From the NCBI RefSeq assembly GCF_029852145.1, contig NC_079974.1, positions 1-64,000 of the forward strand: a stretch of DNA of 64,000 nt, read 5' to 3'. The notes below the pieces were generated by a model, which was not told the origin of the DNA, ran no database searches, and saw only the letters and a list, made by a program, of their open reading frames with translations. This DNA comes from Microplitis mediator. Lineage: Eukaryota > Arthropoda > Insecta > Hymenoptera > Braconidae. Shown here one piece after another: positions 22,916 to 30,501 of this stretch. Each line of letters begins with the position of its first letter. Positions within the stretch are counted from its first letter, which is position 1. The position numbers and the translations under genes were made by a program.

Positions 22916-25536
22916 GAATCCCATTAAAAACTTATTTTGTAGGCGCACTCTTACCAAATTATAGGCCTACATCAATTATAATAAAATCAGATGACATTAA
23001 ATTAAATACTGCTAAATTTTTGATTGATACTGGTTGCAATTTAAATTTAATAAAATTAAGCGAAATTAAAAATTCTAAATTAATCGATGAATCATACTGC
23101 TTTAAATTAAATGGAGTTTCGGATGCTTTAACTCTAGGAAAAATTCAATTATGCATGCTTAATACTACAGTAGATTTTCATATTATTCCTGACGAATTTC
23201 CTCTCGAATATACTGGAATCATTGGTTGGGAATTTATTAAAGAACAAGGTGGTGTAATCGACTCTACCAAGGAATCCATAACTTTCACTAAATTACAATT
23301 AGAGATACCATTTGTAGAAAAAGAAAGCTTTGTCCTGCCGGCTAGGTCAAAAGCTCCAATATACATTCGAGTCAAAAATAACTTAAGTGAAGGTTATGTA
23401 CCTGAAATAGAGTTGGGTGATGGAATATTTGCAGGTGAAGCCGTGGTCAAAAATGATCATGGAATAGCTTACTTATATGCCATCAATACACAAGATGTGG
23501 ACGTCACAGTGAATGTGCCCGTAATTCCTTTGTATCCTTTCGATACAAGTGTAGACGAGGACAGTAGCCCTTCGGAAAAGGAAGATAAGGCCACAGAACA
23601 TAGAGATCATACTCAGTTTCGAGATGACCGTGTTAATGAGGTTCTTAAGCTTCTTCGGCTAAATCACCTTGACGACAAAGAGCGTAAAGCAGTTATTTCT
23701 CTTATCGAGGAATACTCTGACCTCTTCCACATACCTGGTGAGCCTCTCAAATCCACTGATATTATAACTCACAAAATACATACAACCGATGATATACCGG
23801 TAAACACTCGACAATATCGATATCCACCTACTCTAAAAGATGAAATTGAAAAACATATTGACGAATTACGTAAGATGGACATTATCGAGCCATCGAACTC
23901 ACCATATTGTTCTCCTTTATGGATTGTTCCTAAGAAACCTGACTCTGAAGGTAACAAACGTACTCGTTTAGTAATTGATTACAGAAATCTCAATGACAAA
24001 ACTGAAAAAGACGTCTATCCATTGCCATTAATTTGTGAAATTCTCGATCAACTTGGTGGTGCTACATACTTTTCAATTTTCGACTTAAAATCGGGTTTTC
24101 ATCAAATTAAACTATCCCGTAAACATAGAAAGAAAACAGCTTTCAAAACACCTTATGGTCTTTATCAATTCACACGAATGCCTTTTGGTTTAAAAAATGC
24201 ACCCGCTACATTTCAAAGATTGATGGACTTAGTTCTTAGAGGTTTACAGGGTTTTGATTTATTCGTATATCTAGACGATATCGTAATTTATGCACGTACA
24301 CTCGAAGAGCATGCGACAAAATTTATAAAACTCGCAGAACGCCTGCGCAGTGCAAACTTAACACTTCAAACAGAAAAATGCGAATTTCTTAAAAGAGAAG
24401 TAATGTATTTAGGTCATCTAATATCGGCTGATGGCGTTAAGCCTGATCCAAATAAAATTAAAGCAGTCAAAGAATTCAAAGTTCCAACTAATGTTAAGTC
24501 ATTGAGAGAATTTCTCGGTCTTTGTGGTTACTATCGTCGTTTCATCAAAGATTTTGCAAAGGTTGCGAAGCCTTTATCGGACCTTACAAGTAAAAATGCG
24601 AAGTTCGAATGGACCACGAATCATCAAGTGGCTTTCGAAACCTTACGAGATAAATTATGCACAGCTCCGATATTACAGTATCCGGACTTTGAAAAACCAT
24701 TTATTGTAACGACTGACGCATCAGGTTACGCAGTCGGTGCAATTCTCTCACAAGGTAAGGTTGGCGAAGATCCTATGGTAGCCGCCGCTTCTAGAGTCCT
24801 AAATAAACATGAAAGAAACTATTCTACGACTGAAAAAGAAATGGTCGCAGTTCTCTTTGGTATAGAAACTTTCAGACATTATCTCTACGGTAGACCGTTC
24901 ACGCTAGTGACCGACCATCGGCCACTAGTATGGGTTAATAATATGAATGACCCAAACTCACGTGTAATGCGGTGGAGACATCGTCTGGCAGATTTCGAAT
25001 TTCAAATAGTGCATAAAGCAGGTAAAAAAAATACTAATGCTGATGCACTATCTCGTAATCCAATTATCGAGGAGCGTCAAGCTTATCCAATTAAAGTTAA
25101 ATGGCGCTATAAAAACACTCCTTATGGAGGTAAAACCCTTAGTACGGGTTTAGCTAGATTAAGATCGTCAGATTCTGACGAACGAAAAAAAGTAAAATTT
25201 GCCGCGATTGAAGCTTCTGATACTTCTATTTCAGAGAATGAAGCGCGGGAAACTCTAAAAACTAAAATTCAAACGTTTGTTCCTCATGGTAATAGTGAAA
25301 ATGGTTCAGATACGGTTGAAAAGAATAAGAAAAACTTAAATTCTAAAACTTCGGCGGTTGAGTCAACAGATATGGATCTGACCGACCCAATCGACAAAAC
25401 TCAAAACCTTGAGCTCACACCTCAAGCGGTTGAATCTGTGGATATATTACCTACAGATCCAGTCGACAAAATTATTTCTATCGACGACAATAGGATTGAT
25501 CACCCGATTGATCGACGATCAGTTAAAGAAAGCTAA
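22825..25536 (+). CDS. pol: Pol: aspartic protease, reverse transcriptase, RNase H (in -1 frame to gag)
   Basis: Open from 22825. It is probably entered by -1 frameshifting at 22831-22837, giving about 899 Pol codons after gag residue 407. There is no ATG at the protease, so separate initiation is unlikely. Protease: DTG at 23026-23034 and a second motif GIIGWEF near 23215. Reverse transcriptase: FDLKSGFHQ with its Asp at 24082 and the active site YLDD at 24268-24279, plus MPFGLKNAPATFQ. RNase H: Asp of TDASG at 24715, TEKE at 24829-24840, Asp of TDH at 24913 and Asp of NADALSR at 25042. All expected catalytic residues are present. The roughly 160 residues after RNase H are low-complexity and hold a degenerate internal repeat (AVES..D....TDP.DK, twice). 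The frame ends at TAA 25534-25536, before integrase, and that stop lies inside a copy of the 15-bp repeat (25530-25544). Integrase continues in the -1 frame. Confidence 0.95.
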   Translation, partial: KCGKRTDVPSIRRSDGQRFISAPGNNSSTIRIPLKTYFVGALLPNYRPTSIIIKSDDIKLNTAKFLIDTGCNLNLIKLSEIKNSKLIDESYCFKLNGVSDALTLGKIQLCMLNTTVDFHIIPDEFPLEYTGIIGWEFIKEQGGVIDSTKESITFTKLQLEIPFVEKESFVLPARSKAPIYIRVKNNLSEGYVPEIELGDGIFAGEAVVKNDHGIAYLYAINTQDVDVTVNVPVIPLYPFDTSVDEDSSPSEKEDKATEHRDHTQFRDDRVNEVLKLLRLNHLDDKERKAVISLIEEYSDLFHIPGEPLKSTDIITHKIHTTDDIPVNTRQYRYPPTLKDEIEKHIDELRKMDIIEPSNSPYCSPLWIVPKKPDSEGNKRTRLVIDYRNLNDKTEKDVYPLPLICEILDQLGGATYFSIFDLKSGFHQIKLSRKHRKKTAFKTPYGLYQFTRMPFGLKNAPATFQRLMDLVLRGLQGFDLFVYLDDIVIYARTLEEHATKFIKLAERLRSANLTLQTEKCEFLKREVMYLGHLISADGVKPDPNKIKAVKEFKVPTNVKSLREFLGLCGYYRRFIKDFAKVAKPLSDLTSKNAKFEWTTNHQVAFETLRDKLCTAPILQYPDFEKPFIVTTDASGYAVGAILSQGKVGEDPMVAAASRVLNKHERNYSTTEKEMVAVLFGIETFRHYLYGRPFTLVTDHRPLVWVNNMNDPNSRVMRWRHRLADFEFQIVHKAGKKNTNADALSRNPIIEERQAYPIKVKWRYKNTPYGGKTLSTGLARLRSSDSDERKKVKFAAIEASDTSISENEARETLKTKIQTFVPHGNSENGSDTVEKNKKNLNSKTSAVESTDMDLTDPIDKTQNLELTPQAVESVDILPTDPVDKIISIDDNRIDHPIDRRSVKES
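22831..22892 (+). promoter_or_regulatory. Programmed -1 frameshift signal (slippery site plus pseudoknot)
   Basis: The heptamer G GGA AAC (22831-22837) sits exactly in the gag frame as X XXY YYZ, and it falls 6 nt after the pol frame opens (22825). After a 6-nt spacer, ACGTTCCC (22844-22851) pairs with GGG-c-AACGT (22870-22878), an 8-bp stem with one bulged C. Loop bases GGCGCT (22859-22864) pair with AGCGCC downstream (22887-22892), a 6-bp second stem. Loop lengths (7, 5 and 8 nt) allow an H-type pseudoknot. The region is markedly GC-rich in an AT-rich element. The heptamer type is known from retroviral gag-pro junctions. The structure was drawn by hand and no energy was computed. Confidence 0.85.
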
Positions 25537-28500
25537 ATTCAGAACCTTCAGGATATATCGTTAAAAATAAAATTTTTAGAAAAAAGAAATCTGACGTCAG
25601 GCGATATAATCCATTTTCAAGAAATACTAAATTACTAAATTCAGAAAAACTAAATTCAGAAAAACTAAATTCAGAAAAGCTAAATTCAGAAAAACTAAAT
25701 TCAGAAAAACTAAATTCAGAAAAGCTAAATTCAGAAAAACTAAATTCAGAAAAACTAAATTCAGAAAAGCTAAATCCAGAAAAACTAAATTCAGAACAAC
25801 TAAATTCAGAAAAACTAAATTTAGAAAAGCGAAATTTACAACCCGGTAAAACATGCGAAAATAAAACTAAAATTCATGATGAAGAAATTATTCTTTCAGA
25901 CTTTCATGACACTTCGTCATCGGATGATTCAGATATTTATAATATTCAAAAACTTCGAAAAAAGATTTTTGATCAGCAAAAGAAAATCGGAATTTATAAC
26001 GGGGATACGACAGATTCCACTGACTTTGGAATTACTCCTGTACCCACTCCAATTAAAAATATTAATAAAAATGCATCATTATCCGAGAATATGACTATTT
26101 CTCGTACTTCATTACAAGATTCATCCCCTCTCCCTATAATTGAAACTCTGAATACGCCTACACCAGGCCCAAGTTTCAGACCTAAGATTCAAGCTACAAA
26201 CACTTCTACCCCCCTCCTTCCCATACAACCCTCCCCTAGAACGCCCATTATTGCGCGAACTCATCCTACGAGTAAAGAAAATAATTTTCAGAGAAATTTA
26301 GCAAAAAATTTTCTAATTAAAAGAACATCACAATTGGCTAATTTTACTCCTTCTCCAATGATACGTTCCAAGAAAAGAAATAAAAACAATTTAGAAATAT
26401 CAAATGTTATAATTCCAGAAACTTCAGAAGAAAGCAGTTCAGATGAATCGATTATTTCAAATAGCGAAACTAGCGAAAATTTACCGCGTAAAAATAATTC
26501 TAAAAATTCAAATAAAATTGAAAAAACTTTAAATTTAAATAATTCTAATAAAGCAACTTATATTGAACCTAAAGGTAATCCAGATGAAGGTGGTGCAATC
26601 CCATGGTCATCTGACGAAGGTGGTGATGTACCTAAAATTATTCATACTCAAGCTGTAATTGAAAATAATAGAAACAATATATCTTTACAAAACTCGTTTA
26701 TAGAACCTATGGAAGTCGTAAGCGTTATTTATTCATCAGAAGAATCGAGCAGCGATAAAAATGTCGTACGAGACTCAAAAACATCTCAAACACGCGTAAA
26801 TATAGAAAATATAGATAACGTTAAAAGTTCGGTCGGAATTCAACAATCTTTAAACACACATCTTCCTCATGTTAATGCTCCATCACCATCACGTGACTTA
26901 AGTAATCCAAAAAATACATTTGTAAACAATACAGTAAATAAATATACTAATCCTACACAACATATACAGCCGTTACGAAGATCTTCACGCCAACGTAAGC
27001 CGACAAAATGCGCTTGCTGTGACGTAACTAAATATAATCATCAACAACACATTTCAAATATTAAAAATGCTATGCAACACAAAAATAGCTATCAAGATTT
27101 AAAAACAAAATCAAAACAAATGAATAAAAATAGTAATTTCAGACAGAGATATCCACAAATTCCTAATATTATTGCAACTTTGGAACCTGTAAATTTAGAA
27201 ACTATAAATTCAGAACATTCAAAAGAAAATGAATCAATATTAGCTAATGATCCTAATGATAATTTAAATATTACACAAAATAACATTGCAAGAATTACAG
27301 CTGATGAAAATTATCAAACATTTTTAAATGATCCAGGTAGTCCAGCGGCGCCGATAAGAGCAGCCTCGGACCCTGTTTACAACTCTCCGACACATACTAA
27401 TAACGTTTTAACACGAATCGATAATAATAATCCTCCAATATTTAACAATAATGATTCACAGCTAGTAATTGATAATATTTCTCACGGTGAAGAAATCGAA
27501 AAATCTAACAATTTTATTGAAACTAGAGACAATTTAGAGATGAAAAAAGATAATTATTTATGTTTTATTTCTGCAGATGGCACTGTATCCAGTGAAATCG
27601 GTAAAAGATTATTAGAATTGGGTTTATTAAAATTATCTCCAACAAATAAATATAAAATAGGTGAAGTAATTAAGTCAGGAACTACGCGAAAAAGAGTGTT
27701 TGCATTAGTCACTCAAAATAATGATCAAGATTTGCCTATCGAAAATAATTATTTAAAAGCATTTTTACATTTAAAAGAAACAATGTTAGGAATGGATTTA
27801 AAAACGGCTAGCATCTCAGAAGGTAGAAGTAATTTGAAAAACGTTTCGTGGTTAAAAATTAAAAATATTATAGATCAAGTATTTGCAGGAACAGAAATAA
27901 AAATAACTATTTGTAAAGATAAAATCATTATTCCTTCAGTAGAACAGAGACAAAAAATCATGCAGGAGAATCATGAGTCTCCGTTCGCAGGTCACAAAGG
28001 TGTGACTAAGACATACAATAGAATTAGACAGAGATATTTCTGGGATAATATAAAAAAAGATATAGAAGATTTTGTTCGTAAATGTATAAGTTGTCAAAAG
28101 AAAAAACTAGTTAGAATCAAAACTAAACAACCAATGATAATTACCGATACTTCTTCAGACACTTTTGATAAAGTTGCTATGGATATCGTAGTACCTAACA
28201 TAATTTCAAATAATGGTTACAGATATATATTAACTATGCAAGATGATCTTTCTAAATATTGTTTAGCTATTCCTTTATACGGCATGACAGCAGATGATAT
28301 TGCAGAAGCTTTAATAGAACGTTTCATCTGTCTTCATGGCTGTCCAAAAGTTATTTTGACTGATCAAGGCGCGGCTTTTATCGGTAAAGTTATGCGGAGA
28401 GTAGCGAAAGCATTTAAAATTAAACAAGTTAAAACTACAGCTTTTCACCCTCAATCTAATGGCTCATTAGAAAGAAGTCATCAGGTTCTTACAGATTTCA

Positions 28501-28976
28501 TTAAACATTACACAAATCATAAAGATTGGGATAAATGGCTTCCTTTTGCAGTTTTTGCATATAACACTAGTGTACACGAAGGGACTAAATTCAGCCCTTA
28601 TCAGCTGGTCTACGGAAAACAAGCCCGTATGCCTTCGGAATTTCCTTATCTTGAAGAAATTCTCACGTATGATGATCACGTTCAAAGTTTAACCCTTAGA
28701 CTTTTTGAAACTAAAAGACAAGCGAAAGAAAATTTAGAAAAAGCTAAAGAAAAATCAAAAAAATATTATGATCAGAAAATTAATCCCGTGAAATTTACTA
28801 TAGGTCAAGAAATCTATTTAATCAAAAATCAAAAAACCGGTAAATTTGACGACAATTATTTAGGCCCATTTAAAATTACTGATGTACTTGCAGATAAGAA
28901 TGATATAGAGATAGAATACAAACCGGGGAAAAGAAAAATAGTTCACTGCGATAGAGCAAAAATAGCATATAAATAA
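25527..28976 (+). CDS. Linker, macrodomain-like domain and integrase (third frame, -1 to pol)
   Basis: This frame is open from 25527, just after a TAA, to the stop at 28974-28976 (1,149 codons). The first in-frame ATG is at 26091, which would leave 961 residues, but the open frame and its repeat continue upstream. Numbering from 25527: 1-40 basic; about 37-105 KLNSE repeats; about 110-670 Ser/Asn/Asp-rich and probably disordered, with acidic SEESSSD patches and one CACC-x6-HQQH cluster; about 672-798 macrodomain-like; integrase zinc finger with His 816 and 823 and Cys 853 and 856; catalytic core Asp886, Asp946 and Glu982 (DD35E); GPF motif near the C terminus. Integrase inserts element cDNA into host DNA, here into satellite. 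How this frame is reached is unresolved: a 1-nt deletion in this copy, an unrecognised frameshift, or splicing. Confidence 0.9.
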   Translation, partial: RKLNSEPSGYIVKNKIFRKKKSDVRRYNPFSRNTKLLNSEKLNSEKLNSEKLNSEKLNSEKLNSEKLNSEKLNSEKLNSEKLNPEKLNSEQLNSEKLNLEKRNLQPGKTCENKTKIHDEEIILSDFHDTSSSDDSDIYNIQKLRKKIFDQQKKIGIYNGDTTDSTDFGITPVPTPIKNINKNASLSENMTISRTSLQDSSPLPIIETLNTPTPGPSFRPKIQATNTSTPLLPIQPSPRTPIIARTHPTSKENNFQRNLAKNFLIKRTSQLANFTPSPMIRSKKRNKNNLEISNVIIPETSEESSSDESIISNSETSENLPRKNNSKNSNKIEKTLNLNNSNKATYIEPKGNPDEGGAIPWSSDEGGDVPKIIHTQAVIENNRNNISLQNSFIEPMEVVSVIYSSEESSSDKNVVRDSKTSQTRVNIENIDNVKSSVGIQQSLNTHLPHVNAPSPSRDLSNPKNTFVNNTVNKYTNPTQHIQPLRRSSRQRKPTKCACCDVTKYNHQQHISNIKNAMQHKNSYQDLKTKSKQMNKNSNFRQRYPQIPNIIATLEPVNLETINSEHSKENESILANDPNDNLNITQNNIARITADENYQTFLNDPGSPAAPIRAASDPVYNSPTHTNNVLTRIDNNNPPIFNNNDSQLVIDNISHGEEIEKSNNFIETRDNLEMKKDNYLCFISADGTVSSEIGKRLLELGLLKLSPTNKYKIGEVIKSGTTRKRVFALVTQNNDQDLPIENNYLKAFLHLKETMLGMDLKTASISEGRSNLKNVSWLKIKNIIDQVFAGTEIKITICKDKIIIPSVEQRQKIMQENHESPFAGHKGVTKTYNRIRQRYFWDNIKKDIEDFVRKCISCQKKKLVRIKTKQPMIITDTSSDTFDKVAMDIVVPNIISNNGYRYILTMQDDLSKYCLAIPLYGMTADDIAEALIERFICLHGCPKVILTDQGAAFIGKVMRRVAKAFKIKQVKTTAFHPQSNGSLERSHQVLTDFIKHYTNHKDWDKWLPFAVFAYNTSVHEGTKFSPYQLVYGKQARMPSEFPYLEEILTYDDHVQSLTLRLFETKRQAKENLEKAKEKSKKYYDQKINPVKFTIGQEIYLIKNQKTGKFDDNYLGPFKITDVLADKNDIEIEYKPGKRKIVHCDRAKIAYK
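25635..25841 (+). repeat. 15-bp in-frame coding repeat (KLNSE), about 14 units
   Basis: Units ctaaattcagaaaaa start every 15 bp from 25635, and each reads Leu-Asn-Ser-Glu-Lys in the integrase frame. The lysine codons run aaa, aaa, aag three times over, so the array also has a 45-bp higher period. The last units (from about 25770) drift. One more unit stands alone at 25530-25544, at the pol stop. The minus-strand open frame over this array is only the complement of the repeat. Confidence 0.95.
27540..27920 (+). other. Macrodomain-like region (TARG1/OARD1 type) inside the third frame
   Basis: About 127 residues directly before the integrase zinc finger follow the order of a TARG1/OARD1-type macrodomain: a strand ending CFIS-D, a helix with EIGKRL, GEV, the strand VFALVT, a helix LKAFLHLKETM, a short strand ASIS, then WLKIKNIIDQVFAG and the terminal strand TEIKITIC. 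This family binds ADP-ribose and can remove it from proteins. The key loop is altered: where family members have GCGLD this protein has RSNLK (27825-27839), and where they have the catalytic Lys after LVT it has Gln (27714-27716). By my recollection of human TARG1 (Lys84 and Asp125), both catalytic residues are missing, so hydrolase activity is unlikely. The first strand also looks shortened. The comparison is from memory, without a search. Confidence 0.7.
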
Positions 28977-29535
28977 GTTATCTCGCTTTCCCATTCACAC
29001 AATACTGAAGACTACTTTCTTTCCTACCAACGATCCTTGACTAAGGACTCAAACTAACACACGAATTTCAAATATAAAAAAATTTATACAAAAATATATG
29101 TATGTATAATATACATGAGAAAAAAAATCGAATAACTATGTCAAAAAAAACATATATAGAAAAATAATTTGTATTTCTCTAGGGAGAAACCACTAATAGT
29201 ATCAATAAACGTATTCTCAAAGCTTCATAAGAAAAAAAGGAGATACTAAAATCATAAATATATATGTATCAATAATTAAATGTAAACAAGGAAAAATTTT
29301 TTTTAAATAAAATAATTAATTTTGTAAGTTAGATTTAAGTAGAATTTTAAGCAAAACTATATAACGAATAATAAAACAAAATTTATGTAATAAAGCAAAG
29401 AAAAAAAAATAAGAAAGACATCTGTTTATCAACTTATCATGTAGTTAAAATAGAATACATTTGTAAGGAAATAGACCTTACGTCGGTAAGACCCATTATG
29501 TTTAAAAAAAAATAACGAGCGGGGCGCTCGTCCAA
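28977..29535 (+). other. 3' untranslated region of the retrotransposon
   Basis: About 560 bp of A/T-rich sequence between the integrase stop and the 3' LTR boundary. No open frame of note and no envelope-like segment is present. It ends with a GC-rich perfect hairpin at 29516-29530 (CGAGCG, loop GGG, CGCTCG), unusual in this AT-rich context. Confidence 0.7.
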
Positions 29536-29547
29536 CGGGGTGGGGCG
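29536..29547 (+). other. Candidate polypurine tract, interrupted
   Basis: cggggtggggcg directly before the 3' LTR is G-rich but broken by a T and by C bases, so it is a poor match to a classic polypurine tract. Position is the main argument: plus-strand priming must start at the LTR edge. The hairpin at 29516-29530 lies just upstream. Confidence 0.4.
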
Positions 29548-30497
29548 TGTTATATCCTGGCTGTCAAGCAGGGCCCGTTCTTAGCTCACTAGATTATTTT
29601 ACCGACCTAAAGTCTATTCCCAAAATAAGGCACCCTAATTACCAACAATTAGAGTACCTTAAGTAGATAATTATAATAACTTAAGAATATTATATATCAT
29701 AAGAATTACTCCATCATTTAAATTGTATAAAATAAGAATATCTTTAACATACGTGTATTTTACAAATCAATAATCAAATAACAAACTATCACCGGATGTA
29801 CTTAATCCCACGTATGAGAACATTTTTCCTAATAATCTTCAAGTATATTCAACTAGAGATAATTTAATCATTTTAAAACACAGCTGTATAAACTATTAGT
29901 AATAATTTGTAACAAACGCAGATGATATGAAAATGGACTTTGACTTTCAAATAAATAACTTTTCTCAGATATTACATCAGCCGAGGATCAAATCCCTTCT
30001 CGCGCTCGACGCATGGGTCTCATGCCCAATCGCCTCGCGCTGATAAGCAATGACGAGTTCAATGACCACTGAGTGTGAACTCTGATCAACAATTCAACCC
30101 CACTATTTTTGGTGATTAGAATACCTTATAAAAACCCTCGCTCTCAGAGCAAGGGGGCTCATTATTCACTTATTATTTAGACACATTAGACTTAGACTCA
30201 TACGCACTTAGACTCTGAACACCAGATCTTTGATATCAGAGCTTATTAAATTATCAAGTCCATAGTCATACCTTCTGTAAGTTTGACTATTGAACATACA
30301 TCATTTGTATATTAAGTGTATACTTTCAACTTCTAAATTCTATAACTATCAATTGTGAATAAAGTTATTGTTATATCTAAAATACAACCAGTTATTTCGG
30401 GTCACCGTGAGGTGATTTGCTGTCGAGAACCCAATACCTAGAAATACTACAGAACTAGCTGAGCTCAACATCAACATCGTGCAGCGAAAACGTAACA
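29548..30497 (+). repeat. 3' LTR (950 bp)
   Basis: Identical to 19968-20917 as read by eye except for c at 30302 (t at 20722). The functional AATAAA for the element transcript is at 30358-30363, and a TATA box at 30127-30133 could drive transcription out into the flanking satellite. Confidence 0.97.
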
Positions 30498-30501
30498 CAG
30501 G
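30498..30501. repeat. Target-site duplication, right (cagg)
   Basis: Second copy of the 4-bp duplication at 19964-19967. The satellite monomer resumes in phase here with cagggaaaaagtt. Confidence 0.9.

Larger units (their letters stand above)
19968..30497 (+). mobile_element. Ty3/Gypsy LTR retrotransposon, near-complete, about 10.5 kb
   Basis: A complete element: 950-bp LTRs starting TG and ending CA, a 4-bp target duplication, a tRNA-complementary primer-binding site, gag, protease, reverse transcriptase, RNase H, integrase and a G-rich stretch before the 3' LTR. The order protease-RT-RNase H-integrase places it in Ty3/Gypsy rather than Copia. No envelope-like frame follows integrase. The LTRs differ at one position as read by eye (20722 t, 30302 c), so it inserted recently. 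It is longer than most Gypsy elements because of a very long linker between RNase H and integrase that includes a macrodomain. The integrase frame is separate from the pol frame, so this copy may not be autonomous unless that step is programmed. Confidence 0.97.

Noticed and set aside
25627..25854. Minus-strand frame rich in Phe, Leu, Asn and Val
   Set aside because: It is the complement of the KLNSE coding repeat.
25876..26094. Short ATG frame overlapping the integrase frame
   Set aside because: It lies wholly within the longer coding frame, in another phase, and has no domain.
28977..29547. Envelope-like gene after integrase
   Set aside because: There is no open frame with a signal peptide or membrane segment in the 3' region.
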